Positions 42,634-51,754 of a DNA stretch of 64,000 nucleotides are shown here, piece after piece. The notes below the pieces were generated by a model, which had not been told where the DNA came from, searched no databases, and saw only the letters and a list, made by a program, of their open reading frames with translations. The position numbers were made by a program, and so were the translations under genes. Origin of the DNA: VRUE01 sp963702175 (GTDB lineage Bacteria > Actinomycetota > Thermoleophilia > Solirubrobacterales > 70-9); the NCBI GenBank assembly GCA_963702175.1, contig OY969721.1, forward strand, positions 2,418,001 to 2,482,000, in the 5' to 3' direction. Position 1 is the stretch's first letter. Each line of letters opens with the position of its first letter.

Positions 42634-43149
42634 ATGAGCGAGCAGAAGTACGAGCTGAGCACCGACCAGGCCGAGCGCGAGGCTTCGGGCGCCCACGCCT
42701 ACGGCCGCTACCTCGAGGACTTCGAGGTCGGCGCCGTCTACAAGCACTGGCCGGCGAAGACCGTGACCGAGGCCGACGACCACCTCTTCTGCCTGATCAC
42801 GATGAACCACCACCCGCTCCACATCAACGACATCTATGCCAAGCAGTCCCAGCAGGGCCGCAACGTCGTCGTCGGGCCGCTCGTCTACTCGCTGGCCCTG
42901 GGAATGTCGGTCTCCGACGTCTCGGGCAAGGCGATCGCCAACCTCGCCACCGAAGAGCTCAGCCACCCGAACCCGGTCTTCCACGGCGACACGCTCTTCT
43001 GCGAGACCGAGGTGCTCGACGTCAAGCCGTCCCAGTCGAAGCCCGACCGCGGCGTGGTCAAGGTCCATACCCGGGTGTTGAACCAGGACGGCGTGCTCGT
43101 CGCCGAGTTCAAGCGCCTGGTGTTGGTGCCTCGCCGGGAGGAGGGTTGA
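42634..43149 (+). CDS. MaoC-family hydratase, MeaC-like
   Basis: A 171-residue single-hotdog MaoC dehydratase. The segments YGRYLEDFEVGAVYKHWPAKTVTEADDHLFCLITMNHHPLHIND and VVVGPLVYSLALGMSVSDVSGKAIANL match, from memory, the MaoC protein (MeaC) found with ethylmalonyl-CoA-pathway genes in Streptomyces; catalytic Asp/His are in the DDHLFCLITMNHHPLH stretch. A mesaconyl-CoA hydratase-type role is therefore proposed but not proven. A GAGGAG site lies about 11 nt upstream of ATG 42634. The epimerase starts 2 nt after its stop. Confidence 0.8.
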   Translation: MSEQKYELSTDQAEREASGAHAYGRYLEDFEVGAVYKHWPAKTVTEADDHLFCLITMNHHPLHINDIYAKQSQQGRNVVVGPLVYSLALGMSVSDVSGKAIANLATEELSHPNPVFHGDTLFCETEVLDVKPSQSKPDRGVVKVHTRVLNQDGVLVAEFKRLVLVPRREEG

Positions 43150-43151
43150 CC

Positions 43152-44117
43152 ATGCGGGTCGCGATCAGCGGTGGCGCCGGCTACCTCGGCGCCCTCACCG
43201 CCGCCGAGCTGCGCGCGGCGGGCCACGAGGTCCGCGTCCTCGACTCCCTGATTCACGGTCAGCGAGGGGTGGCTGAGGGGCTGGCCGCCGAAGGCGTCGA
43301 GGTGCTCGAGGGCGACGTGCGCGACGCCGAGATGCAGGCGGCGCTACTCGCCGACGCCGACGCTTTCGTCCACCTGGCCGCGATCGTCGGCGACCCAGCC
43401 TGCGCCCGCGATCCCGAGCTGGCCGTCGAGGTCAACCTCGACGCCAGCCGGGCGCTCTTCGCCGCTGCGAGGGAGCTCGGGGTCGAGCGGGTCGTCTTTG
43501 CCTCGACCTGCTCCAACTACGGCCGCATGAGCGACCCCACCACCCCAATTACCGAGGACGGCGTGCTGGCGCCGGTCTCGCTCTACGCGGAACACAAGGT
43601 CGAGATGGAGAAGATGCTGCTCGCCGGCGACCTCGGCGCCACCTGCCTGCGCTTTGCGACGCTCTACGGCGCCGCACCGCGGATGCGCTTCGACCTCACC
43701 GTCAACGAGTTCACCCGCGAGCTCTGGGCCGACCGCGAGCTGGAAATCTTCGGCGAGCTCTTTTGGCGACCCTACGTGCACGTGGCCGACGCTGCGCGGG
43801 CGATCAGGACCGTGCTCGAGGCGCCGCGCGAGCAGATCGCCGGCGAGGTCTTCAATGTCGGCAGCTCGGAGGAGAACTACCGCAAGCTGGATCTCGCCAA
43901 GATCATCTCTGAGCGCGTCCCCCGCGGAGAGATCAGCTACGTCCACCGCGACGAGGACCCGCGCGACTACAAGGTGGGCTTCGAGAAGATCCGCGACACG
44001 CTCGGCTTCGAGCCGCGCATGCGGGTGCCCGACGGAGTGGATGAGATCGCGACAGCGCTTGATGACCAGCGCTTCGGCAACCCGTTTGCGCCGGTCCACG
44101 CCAACGTCCCCCAGTGA
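43152..44117 (+). CDS. NAD-dependent epimerase/dehydratase (extended SDR)
   Basis: A 321-residue extended short-chain dehydrogenase acting on a nucleotide sugar. It has the NAD loop GGAGYLG, the HLAAIVGDPAC region, a Ser/Thr-Cys catalytic stretch (FASTCSNYG) and the Tyr-Lys pair in YAEHK, plus WRPYVHVADAARAI and EVFNVGS. Product could be a 4-epimerised or dehydrated UDP/dTDP-sugar. ATG 43152 has GGGAGGAGGG upstream. It opens the polysaccharide region, directly after MaoC. Confidence 0.86.
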   Translation: MRVAISGGAGYLGALTAAELRAAGHEVRVLDSLIHGQRGVAEGLAAEGVEVLEGDVRDAEMQAALLADADAFVHLAAIVGDPACARDPELAVEVNLDASRALFAAARELGVERVVFASTCSNYGRMSDPTTPITEDGVLAPVSLYAEHKVEMEKMLLAGDLGATCLRFATLYGAAPRMRFDLTVNEFTRELWADRELEIFGELFWRPYVHVADAARAIRTVLEAPREQIAGEVFNVGSSEENYRKLDLAKIISERVPRGEISYVHRDEDPRDYKVGFEKIRDTLGFEPRMRVPDGVDEIATALDDQRFGNPFAPVHANVPQ

Positions 44118-44143
44118 GCGATTTCACGATCCCGCCCCGCCAG

Positions 44144-44149
44144 TAGCCT
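44144..44149 (+). promoter_or_regulatory. leaderless -10 box (TAGCCT) for the GT2 gene
   Basis: TANNNT hexamer 7 nt before GTG 44157. Confidence 0.5.
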
Positions 44150-44156
44150 GCGGCGC

Positions 44157-45185
44157 GTGTCCCGAGCCGAAGGCGATCTGCGCGGCGTGGTGCGGCGGAT
44201 CTCGACGATCACGCCGATGCGCGACGAGATCGCCAGCATCGACCACTTCGTCGCCGACCTCGCCGCCCAGGACTTCGCCGGCGAGCTGCAGGTGCTGGTC
44301 GCCGACGGCGGCTCTGTCGATGGCTCGGTAGAGCGGCTGGAAGCCGCGGCGCGGGAGGCTTCGCTGCCGCTGGAGGTGATCGAGAACCCGGCTGGGTGGG
44401 TGTCGCCAGGGCTCAACGCCTGTATCGGCCGCGCCACCGGCGACCTGATCGTCCGCCTCGATTGCCACTCCCGCTATCCGCCGGACTACCTGCGTCGCTG
44501 CGCCGAGCTGGCCGAGCAGACAGGCGCCTGGAACGTCGGCGGACGGATCGAGCCCGAAGGGGAGACTCCGATGGAGCGCGCGGTGGCCTGCGCGATGGAC
44601 AGCCCCTTCGGCGGCATCGGCTGGACGCGGCTCGGGGGCACGGAGCTGGTAGAGATCGACACCGTCACCTTTGGCGCCTTCCGGCCGGTCGCCTTCAGCG
44701 CCGCCGGTCTGTTCGACGAGGAGATGGTGCGAAACCAGGACGACGAGCTCAACCTCCGCATCCGTGAGGCTGGCGGGCGGATCATCCTCGACCCGACGCT
44801 GGTCGTCAGCTACCGGCCCCGCGGGTCGCTCGCCCGCGTCTGGCGGCAGTACTATGAGTACGGCCTCTGGAAGGTGCGGGTGATGCTCAAGCACCGCGCG
44901 ATCCTGTCGATGCGCAGCATGGCGCCACTCAGCTTCCTGCTCCTGATCCTTTTGCTCGCGATCGCGGCGCCGTTCTCGACCGTTGCCTTGACACTGCTGG
45001 TCGCGGTGTTGGCTCTGTACCTGCTCGGCGCTCTGGTCTTTGCGCTGCGCGGGGTGCGGGCGCGGAGCGAGCCCTTGTCGCTGGCGCCGCGGGTGATGAG
45101 CGTCTTCCCGGCCTTCCACTTCGGCTACGGGGTGGGGATGGCACGCGGCTGGCTCGCCGCGGCTGCCGTCGGCCTGCGGCGATGA
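44157..45185 (+). CDS. glycosyltransferase family 2 (ExoA-like)
   Basis: A 342-residue membrane-associated GT-A transferase. The catalytic domain has ISTITPMRDEIASIDHF, the DGGSVDGS nucleotide-binding motif, DCHSRYPPDY (DxD-equivalent region) and NQDDELNLRIREAGGRI. Two membrane segments follow (SFLLLILLLAIAAPFSTVALTLLVAVLALYLLGALV), as in ExoA-like enzymes that extend lipid-linked exopolysaccharide. Its last codons overlap the deacetylase gene (ATGA), so they are coupled. The GTG start has a TAGCCT box 7 nt upstream. Confidence 0.85.
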   Translation: MSRAEGDLRGVVRRISTITPMRDEIASIDHFVADLAAQDFAGELQVLVADGGSVDGSVERLEAAAREASLPLEVIENPAGWVSPGLNACIGRATGDLIVRLDCHSRYPPDYLRRCAELAEQTGAWNVGGRIEPEGETPMERAVACAMDSPFGGIGWTRLGGTELVEIDTVTFGAFRPVAFSAAGLFDEEMVRNQDDELNLRIREAGGRIILDPTLVVSYRPRGSLARVWRQYYEYGLWKVRVMLKHRAILSMRSMAPLSFLLLILLLAIAAPFSTVALTLLVAVLALYLLGALVFALRGVRARSEPLSLAPRVMSVFPAFHFGYGVGMARGWLAAAAVGLRR

Positions 45186-45958
45186 AGCTGTCGGCGCTGA
45201 TGTACCACGACGTCGTCGGCACCGACGGGGTCCGCGGCGGCTTCGAGGGCGCCGGCGCCGCCGTCTACGCGGTCTCGATCGAGGAGTTCGAGCGGCAGAT
45301 GGACGGGATCGAGCGAAGGTTGGGAGCGCCGCCGCTGCGCGCGGATTCGCCGCTGCCGGCGCAGGGCGGCTGGATGCTCACCTTCGACGACGGCGGCTCG
45401 AGCGCCGCCATCGCCGGCGGCGCGCTGGCGCGGCGGGGCTGGGCGGCACACTTCTTCATCGTCACCGAGATGATCGGCCAGCCGGGCTTCCTCGACTGGG
45501 AGGGGGTGCGTCGCCTCGCCGCGGAAGGGCACGTGATCGGCTCTCACTCCCACACCCACCCGGAGCGGATAGGGAGCCTCCCGCCGGGGCGCCTGCGCGA
45601 GGAGTGGTCGCGCAGCGTCGCGGCGCTGTCGGAGGCGATCGGCGCTCCGGTCACGACCGCCAGCGTCCCCGGCGGCTACTACTCCGAAGCGGTGGGCAGG
45701 GCGGCGGCGGGCGCGGGGATCGAGACCCTGTTCACCTCGCAGCCGCGACGCACGGTCGAGCGGATCGACGGCTGCGCCCTGGTCGGCCGCTTCGCAGTGC
45801 GCGACTCGACGCCGACGCAGGCGGTGGTCTCCGCCGCAGCGGGCAGGGCGCGCCCCTGGCTGCGCCAGCGCGCCGGCTGGGCGGCGCGGGGGGCGGCCAA
45901 GCGCATCGGCGGGCGCCAATACGTGCGCCTGCGCCGCATCCTGCTCACACGGCGCTGA
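45182..45958 (+). CDS. polysaccharide deacetylase (NodB homology), copy 1
   Basis: A 258-residue carbohydrate esterase family 4 protein. The NodB motifs are LMYHDVVG, LTFDDGGSSA (catalytic Asp and metal Asp), HVIGSHSHTHPERI (metal His pair) and VPGGYYSEAVG. It has no signal peptide, so it either acts on a lipid-linked intermediate in the cytoplasm or on another substrate. Coupled to the GT2 gene, and convergent with a family 4 glycosyltransferase gene 14 nt away. Confidence 0.86.
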   Translation: MKLSALMYHDVVGTDGVRGGFEGAGAAVYAVSIEEFERQMDGIERRLGAPPLRADSPLPAQGGWMLTFDDGGSSAAIAGGALARRGWAAHFFIVTEMIGQPGFLDWEGVRRLAAEGHVIGSHSHTHPERIGSLPPGRLREEWSRSVAALSEAIGAPVTTASVPGGYYSEAVGRAAAGAGIETLFTSQPRRTVERIDGCALVGRFAVRDSTPTQAVVSAAAGRARPWLRQRAGWAARGAAKRIGGRQYVRLRRILLTRR

Positions 45959-45972
45959 GGAGCGGCGGCTGG

Positions 45973-47115
45973 CTAGGCAGCGATGAAGCGGGCGAGCCGC
46001 TCGCTCTCCGCCTCGAGCGTGACCGCCCGGGCCCGCTCGAGGCCGGCGCTCACCATCCGCTCGCGCAGCTCGGCGTCGGCGGCGACGCGCTCGAGCGCCT
46101 CCGCCGCGGCCTCGGGGTCGCCGGGAGGGATGAGCAGCGCGGCGTCCCCAGCCGCCTCCGCGACCCCGCCGACCGCCGTCGCAACCACCGGCAGGCCGGC
46201 GGCGAAGGCCTCGAAGAGGATTTGCGGCAGCCCCTCGGTCCAGGAGACATGGAGCATGGCGTGGCTTTCCCGGTAGAGGTCGAGCAGGCCGCCGTCGATC
46301 GGCACGTAGCCGGCCAGCGTCGCCCGACCGTTAAGGCCGAGCCGCTCGAGGCGCTGTGCGAGCTCGCCGGCCAGCGGTCCCTCGCCGCAGACGGTGAGGC
46401 GCCAGCGCGCGTCCGGGCCGAGCGCGGCGAGGGCGTCGGCGAGCAGCAGCGGGTTCTTCTCCGCCTCGAGCCGGCCGACGCTGAGCGCTTGCAGCTCACC
46501 CTCGTAATCAGAGCGGGATGGGCCTGCGGCGACGTCCGACTCGCGGATCAGCGAGACGTTGATCGGCAGCAGCCGGCGAGCGCGGCGGTAATTGCACGCC
46601 AGATCCGGCCCGACGACGACCGTGGGGCAGAGGCGAGCCAGGAGCCGATAGCCGGCCTCGAGCGTGTCGGCCATGAGCTGGATCGAGCGGCGGTCGGGGT
46701 GCCTGTTGCGCGTGTAGGCGGGCAGGTCCTGCCGCACCCCGAGCACCACCCGGCGCCCGCGCAGGGCGGCCAGCGCGGCGAAAGCGAAGCAGGTGGGATG
46801 GGGGCCGAACAGCAAAACGGCGTCGACGCCGTCCAGCACTCGCCAGAAGGTGCGGACCGAGCCGAGCAGGGCACGCCCTACCGCGAGCGGGTTGGCGAGA
46901 CTGCCGTACCAGGGGAGGGGGGCGAACTCGATCCCCTCCGGCACCGGGTAGTGGGCGAGCTCGCCGCGTCCCTCGCCGGGGTGCAGGCGACCGGGCATGA
47001 CCAGCCGGTCCACCCGTTCCGCCAGGCCGCCGAGGAAGACGACGAAGGCACGCTCGGTCCAGATCCGGCCCTCGGCACGCCAGAACCTGTAGTCGTTGTA
47101 GACGGCCAGTCGCAG
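45973..47115 (-). CDS. glycosyltransferase family 4, apparent CTG start
   Basis: A GT-B glycosyltransferase of about 380 residues. The C-terminal donor domain has DYEGELQALSVGRLEAEKNP, GEGPLAGELAQRLERLGL and the GLPQILFEAFAAGLPVVATAVGGVAEA nucleotide-sugar motif. The conventional start would be GTG 47013, but the frame continues 34 codons upstream with obvious N-terminal family sequence (LAVYNDYRFWRAEGRIWTER). No ATG, GTG or TTG occurs in that extension before the in-frame stop. CTG 47115 behind a GGGG tract is the best start, so translation from CTG (or a sequence error) is inferred. It starts 12 nt after the sugar transferase stop. Confidence 0.8.
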   Translation of the reverse strand: MRLAVYNDYRFWRAEGRIWTERAFVVFLGGLAERVDRLVMPGRLHPGEGRGELAHYPVPEGIEFAPLPWYGSLANPLAVGRALLGSVRTFWRVLDGVDAVLLFGPHPTCFAFAALAALRGRRVVLGVRQDLPAYTRNRHPDRRSIQLMADTLEAGYRLLARLCPTVVVGPDLACNYRRARRLLPINVSLIRESDVAAGPSRSDYEGELQALSVGRLEAEKNPLLLADALAALGPDARWRLTVCGEGPLAGELAQRLERLGLNGRATLAGYVPIDGGLLDLYRESHAMLHVSWTEGLPQILFEAFAAGLPVVATAVGGVAEAAGDAALLIPPGDPEAAAEALERVAADAELRERMVSAGLERARAVTLEAESERLARFIAA

Positions 47116-47126
47116 GGGTCCCCGAC

Positions 47127-48530
47127 CTAGCGGGTGATCAGCTCAGCCGAGTCGCCGAGGATGAAGTCGGGCGCCGGCACCTGCTCGGTGTCCTCGCGTT
47201 CGACCAGGGCTTGGAAGGTCTGCAACAGGATCACCAGGTCCAGCCCGACCGAGCGGTGCTTGAGGTAGTAGAGGTCGTGGCAGGTCTTCCAGGCGGTGCC
47301 GATGCGGCTGCCGGCGTAGCCGCAGCGCACCTGCGCCCAGCCGGTGAGGCCGGGCTTGACCAGGGCGCGCCGGTCATAGTGCGGGACCACCTGGCTCAGT
47401 GTCTCGACCAGCGCTGGCGGCTCGGGTCGTGGCCCGACCAGCGACATCTCGCCGCGCAGCACCTGGAGTAGCTGCGGCAGCTCGTTGAGGTGGCCTTTGC
47501 GTAGTAGCCGGCCCGCCCGCGTTACCACCTCCTCCTCGGAACGCCCATCGGCGAGGAGCTCGTCGGCGTCAGCGCGAAGCGTGCGGAACTTGATCATGTC
47601 GAACTCGCGCCCCTCCTCGCCGTAGCGCCGCTGCCGGTAGAGGATCGGTCCTCGGTCCTCCAGCTTGACCGCCAGGGCACAGAGGATCATCAACGGCGCC
47701 GCGACCACCAGAAGCACGGCGGAGACGAGGATGTCGAGCAGCCGCTTGGAGAGTGGCGAGGACGGCGAGTAGAGCGGGTGCATGATGTACTGGAACCAGG
47801 CCGAGTTGATCGCCCCGATCGGCACGTGCCCGAGGATGTTCTCGTAGAGGGCCGTAGCCTCGATCATCCGCACTGGCAGGTCGAGGCACGCCTTCGCGGT
47901 TTGCTCGAAGATCGAGAGGCGCGGCCGCTCGGGACTGACCACGAGCAGGTCGACCTGGTTGTCGAGAACGACGGTGCGGATCTCGGACATCCCGCCCAGC
48001 CGCGGCAGCGTCGACTCCCCGTCCCTCTCGGCGACGGCCTCGCCGTCCTCGATAGGCGACTCGTCGACATAACCGATCAGCTGGTAGGAGCGGATGCGGT
48101 TCTCCAGCAGCTCCGCCCTGAGTCGGGAGGCGAAGCCGCTGTCACCGATCACGGCGGTGCGGATCGGCCGCTCGATCGCGAAGCGGTCGCCGACCCAGAG
48201 GGCGAGCAGGCTGGTCGTGCTCGCGCCCACCATCGCCACGAACGCCGTTGGAGTTACGAGCGAGGTGGCATTGAGCTGGCTGAGTCCGTAGGCCAGGACG
48301 AGGCCGGTCACCGGCACGAGGACGCTCAGCATGTACCTGGCCAGAGGCACGAGGTGCAGCGGGTAGCGCCGGCCGCGCAGGATTGCGTCGACGAACAACA
48401 TCGAGATCAGCACGAGCAGCGCCAGGTCGAGGTTGTCCAGTCGCTCCAGGACGATGATCGCGGCGACGATCGGCGGGCCGAACCGGCTCAGCGTCCGGTC
48501 GATCAGGTTCTGCGCGTAGATCGTGCTCAT
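47127..48530 (-). CDS. polyprenyl-phosphate sugar-1-phosphate transferase (initiating, WbaP-like)
   Basis: A 467-residue membrane protein that starts a polysaccharide by transferring a sugar-1-phosphate to undecaprenyl phosphate. Four N-terminal helices are followed by a CoA-binding-like domain (AVIGDSGFASRLRAELLENRI). A fifth helix (KRLLDILVSAVLLVVAAPLMILCALAV) leads to the catalytic bac_transf domain, with GPILYRQRRYGEEGREFDMIKFRTL, LNELPQLLQVLRGEMSLVGPRPEPP and KPGLTGWAQVRCGY. It is the initiating enzyme of this cluster. Start ATG 48530. Confidence 0.92.
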   Translation of the reverse strand: MSTIYAQNLIDRTLSRFGPPIVAAIIVLERLDNLDLALLVLISMLFVDAILRGRRYPLHLVPLARYMLSVLVPVTGLVLAYGLSQLNATSLVTPTAFVAMVGASTTSLLALWVGDRFAIERPIRTAVIGDSGFASRLRAELLENRIRSYQLIGYVDESPIEDGEAVAERDGESTLPRLGGMSEIRTVVLDNQVDLLVVSPERPRLSIFEQTAKACLDLPVRMIEATALYENILGHVPIGAINSAWFQYIMHPLYSPSSPLSKRLLDILVSAVLLVVAAPLMILCALAVKLEDRGPILYRQRRYGEEGREFDMIKFRTLRADADELLADGRSEEEVVTRAGRLLRKGHLNELPQLLQVLRGEMSLVGPRPEPPALVETLSQVVPHYDRRALVKPGLTGWAQVRCGYAGSRIGTAWKTCHDLYYLKHRSVGLDLVILLQTFQALVEREDTEQVPAPDFILGDSAELITR

Positions 48531-48666
48531 GGTCGCGGGTCAGGCTCGCAGGGCCCAGGTCCTTCATCGGCACGTGTCAACGATCAGTTAAGGGATGAGA
48601 GTGATGCACCGATTGCGGCGTCGGATCGGACAAGATCATGACCGTGCTGGCTGTCATAGTAATCGC

Positions 48667-50343
48667 ATGATGCCTCCCCGGCTAGAGCCTGGACGTGGTC
48701 ATGCCGACGCCGGCTGGCGCAAGCCCCGGCAGGCGTCGCCGAGCCTGCTCCGCTACATGGAGACGGTCCGCGAGAGGATATGGCTCGTCGTTGGCGTGAT
48801 GGTGCTTACCCTCGCCGCCGCGACGCTCTACCTGGCCACCGCCGACAAGGTCTACGAAGCGCAGTCTGAACTGCTGGTGACTCCCGTCTCCGACGACGAT
48901 CCGGCGCTCACGGGCCTCGCCCTGATTCGCAGCTCGAGCGACCCCAGTCGGGACGTCGAAACCGTTGCTCGCCTGGCCACCTCACGCGCCGTCGCCGCCG
49001 ACGTCAAGGAGGAACTCTCGCTCGACGAGTCGCCCCAGGACCTCGCTGACAGCATCGACGCCTCACCCGTGGCGCAGAGCAACATCGTCGTGATCAGCGC
49101 TCGCGAGAACGACCCCGAGCTGGCCGCCGACATCGCCAACTCGTTCGCCGAAAACGCGATCGCCGATCGCGACGAAAAGCTGCGCGCCCAGCTCAAACCC
49201 CTGATCGAGAGTTTGCAGGTGCGGCTGGCGAACGGCAGTGTCCGCAGCGACACGGCGGTGACGCTGACCGAACAGCTGACCCGCCTCGAAAGTCTCGAGG
49301 CGGGGGGGGATCCGACGATCAGGTTCGAGACCAGCGCCGCCCCACCGGACAGCCCGGTCGCGCCGCGCCCGGTGCTGACGATCGCCGTCGGGCTGATCGG
49401 GGGGCTGGTGCTCGGCCTCGGCGCCGCCTTCCTGATGCAGGCTGTCGATCCCCGCCTGCGGCGGGAGGAGCAGCTGCGCGAGCGCTATGGCCTGCCGATC
49501 CTGGCGCGCATCCCGCGCGAGCGCAAAGGGATCGATCCGGAGTCCCAGGGCATGCGCAAATCCGTGCCGGTTCCGCTCGGTCCCTCCTCGCTCTCGCCGC
49601 GGACGCTTGAGGCCTATCGCACCCTGCGCACGATGCTCTCGGCGGCTGGCGTTCCCGCCGAGGGGGAGGGGGGCCCTACTGGACGGGCGATTCTCGTCAC
49701 CGGACCGTCTCCGGTCGACGGCAAGACGACCACGGCGATCAACCTGGCTTCCTCCTACGCGCTAGCCGGCAAGCGGGTGATCCTGATCGAGGCCGACTTC
49801 AGGCGCCCGAAAATTTCCGCAGCCCTCAAAGTCACGCCGCGGAAAGGCATTGGCGACGTGCTCCTCGGCGAGGCGAGCCTGGACGACGCGCTGGTCTCGG
49901 TCAAGCCATTCGGGGACGAGCTGCGTGTCCTGCCCGTGCAGAAGCCCGACGACCAGGTCAGCGAGTTGCTCTCGATGCCGACCGCGAGGCGCCTACTGGA
50001 CAACGCTCGGGAGTTAGCTGACTACGTGGTCGTTGACTCACCGCCCCTGACCGAGGTCGTCGACACGCTGCCGCTCGCCCACTGCGTGGATGACCTCCTG
50101 CTCGTCTGCCGGATCGGCGGCAGCAGCCTGCTGCAGCTCTCGCGGCTGGCCGACCTGCTCGAGCAGAACGGCATCGAACCGCGCGGCTTCGTCGTGATCG
50201 GAGTCGCGGGCTCCGAGGGGAGCTACTACTTCGAATCCGCCGGCAAGGGCCCTGAGCTCGGGCCGGAGGACGGTGCCTCGGAACGCTCGAAAGGGTCGAA
50301 AGACTCCTCCGGCGAGCCCGGCGAGCGACTGGCAAGGCGCTGA
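48667..50343 (+). CDS. Wzz-like chain-length regulator fused to BY-kinase domain
   Basis: A 558-residue tyrosine autokinase for exopolysaccharide export. Two membrane helices (about 38-58 and 250-275) bracket an extracellular Wzz-type domain. The cytoplasmic ATPase has Walker A GPSPVDGKTTTAINLA, Walker A' VILIEADFRRPKI and Walker B YVVVDSPPL. The usual tyrosine cluster at the C-terminus is reduced to a single YY (GSYYFES), and the last 35 residues are Gly/Ser/Glu-rich. ATG 48667 is chosen among nearby ATGs; an imperfect -10 (CATAGT) lies six bases upstream. Divergent from the initiating transferase. Confidence 0.88.
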   Translation: MMPPRLEPGRGHADAGWRKPRQASPSLLRYMETVRERIWLVVGVMVLTLAAATLYLATADKVYEAQSELLVTPVSDDDPALTGLALIRSSSDPSRDVETVARLATSRAVAADVKEELSLDESPQDLADSIDASPVAQSNIVVISARENDPELAADIANSFAENAIADRDEKLRAQLKPLIESLQVRLANGSVRSDTAVTLTEQLTRLESLEAGGDPTIRFETSAAPPDSPVAPRPVLTIAVGLIGGLVLGLGAAFLMQAVDPRLRREEQLRERYGLPILARIPRERKGIDPESQGMRKSVPVPLGPSSLSPRTLEAYRTLRTMLSAAGVPAEGEGGPTGRAILVTGPSPVDGKTTTAINLASSYALAGKRVILIEADFRRPKISAALKVTPRKGIGDVLLGEASLDDALVSVKPFGDELRVLPVQKPDDQVSELLSMPTARRLLDNARELADYVVVDSPPLTEVVDTLPLAHCVDDLLLVCRIGGSSLLQLSRLADLLEQNGIEPRGFVVIGVAGSEGSYYFESAGKGPELGPEDGASERSKGSKDSSGEPGERLARR

Positions 50344-50362
50344 CGCCGCTGGGCGGCCACGC

Positions 50363-51754
50363 TTGACCGTTTACGCCGGTCCGATATCGAATCGCTTGCT
50401 GCCACTGGCGATCGCCGGCTTGGCGGTGCTGATCGGCGCGCTGGCAGGATACGAACCGAGACTGGCGCTGGGCCTCGCGGTCGGCCTCGTTTTCGCCGCG
50501 ATCGCCCTTACCAACCTGACCGCCGGCGTCTGCGTATTCGCGGTCTTCACCTTCATCGACGAGGCCGTGCCGTCGGGTGGGCTGCCGCTGACCAGGCTGC
50601 TGGGGGTGCTACTGATCCTCTCCTGGCTGGCGGCGGTGACGGCCGGGGAGAGCCGGGGCCGCAAGCTGTTCGAGAGCAACGGGCTGCTTTTCCTGATCCT
50701 GCTCTTCGTCTTCTGGGCCGCTTTCAGCGCACTCTGGGCGGCTGACTCCGGCGAGGCGATCGGCGCCGTCGCCCGCTATGCGCCGAACGCGCTGCTCTTC
50801 CTCGTCGTCTACGCCGCCGTGCGGACCCGCTCCCAGGCAATGTGGGTGATTGGCGCCCTGCTCATCGGCGCTCTGATCGCCGCTTTCTACGGCGTCATCT
50901 CGCCTACCGAGGCGGACGCCGGCGGCAGGCTCAGCGGCTCCATCGGCAATGCCAACGAAGCCGGCGCCGCGCTCGCCGTCGGCGTTGCGCTCGCCGGTGG
51001 CCTCGCCGTCGCACTGCGTGGCCATCCCGCCCTGCAGCTGACCTCGATGGTCGGCGTCCCCCTCTGCATGCTGGCCCTCTTCCTGACCGTGTCACGGGGA
51101 GGAATCGTCGCCCTCGCCGCGATCCTGGTGGCCGGCGTGTTCATCGCCGGGCCACGTCGCGGCACGGTGCTCGGCGCGGCGGTGCTGGGAGCGATAATGG
51201 CGGTGGTGTACTTCGGCAGCTTCGCCGGCGAGCAGGCGCGCGAGCACCTGCTCCAGTCCGACAATGGGACCGGGCGGACCGACATCTGGAGGGTGGGCTG
51301 GCGGATGGTCGAGGCCAACCCGGTCACTGGCGTCGGCGCCGGCAACTTCCAGAGCTCCTCTGTGCACTATCTGCTCGAGCCGGGCACGATCGAACGTGCG
51401 GACTTCATCGTCGACGAGCCGAAGGTCGCCCACAACACCTATCTCGGAGTGCTGGCCGAGTTGGGGGTGGTAGGGCTGGCGCTGTTCCTCGCCATCCTCG
51501 GTGCCGTACTCGCCTCGCTCTGGAGGGCGGCGCAGGCGTTCGGCGCGAGCGGCGACCGGGAAATGGACCTGCTGTCCCGCGCGGTGCTGATCGCCCTGAT
51601 CGGGTTCCTCACCGCCGCCTTCTTTGGCTCGCGCGAGTACAGCAACCAGTTTTGGCTCCTGCTCGCCCTCGGCCCGGCCCTGCTCGGTCTCGCCCGCGCC
51701 CAGCTCGACCGCCTCGGCGAGGCGGCTTCGCCTGCGGCGACGAGCGAGCTTTAG
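50363..51754 (+). CDS. O-antigen ligase/Wzy-type polysaccharide polymerase, copy 1
   Basis: A 463-residue polytopic membrane protein with ten or more helices. The Wzy_C motif appears around GRTDIWRVGWRMVEANPVTGVGAGNFQ, followed by the large periplasmic loop ending DEPKVAHNTYLGVLAELGVVGL. It polymerises or ligates lipid-linked repeat units on the outer face. TTG 50363 is taken as start, just after the kinase stop; a GTG at 50273 would overlap the kinase by 71 nt and is less likely. Its TAG stop lies within the left arm of palindrome E4. Confidence 0.85.
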   Translation: MTVYAGPISNRLLPLAIAGLAVLIGALAGYEPRLALGLAVGLVFAAIALTNLTAGVCVFAVFTFIDEAVPSGGLPLTRLLGVLLILSWLAAVTAGESRGRKLFESNGLLFLILLFVFWAAFSALWAADSGEAIGAVARYAPNALLFLVVYAAVRTRSQAMWVIGALLIGALIAAFYGVISPTEADAGGRLSGSIGNANEAGAALAVGVALAGGLAVALRGHPALQLTSMVGVPLCMLALFLTVSRGGIVALAAILVAGVFIAGPRRGTVLGAAVLGAIMAVVYFGSFAGEQAREHLLQSDNGTGRTDIWRVGWRMVEANPVTGVGAGNFQSSSVHYLLEPGTIERADFIVDEPKVAHNTYLGVLAELGVVGLALFLAILGAVLASLWRAAQAFGASGDREMDLLSRAVLIALIGFLTAAFFGSREYSNQFWLLLALGPALLGLARAQLDRLGEAASPAATSEL

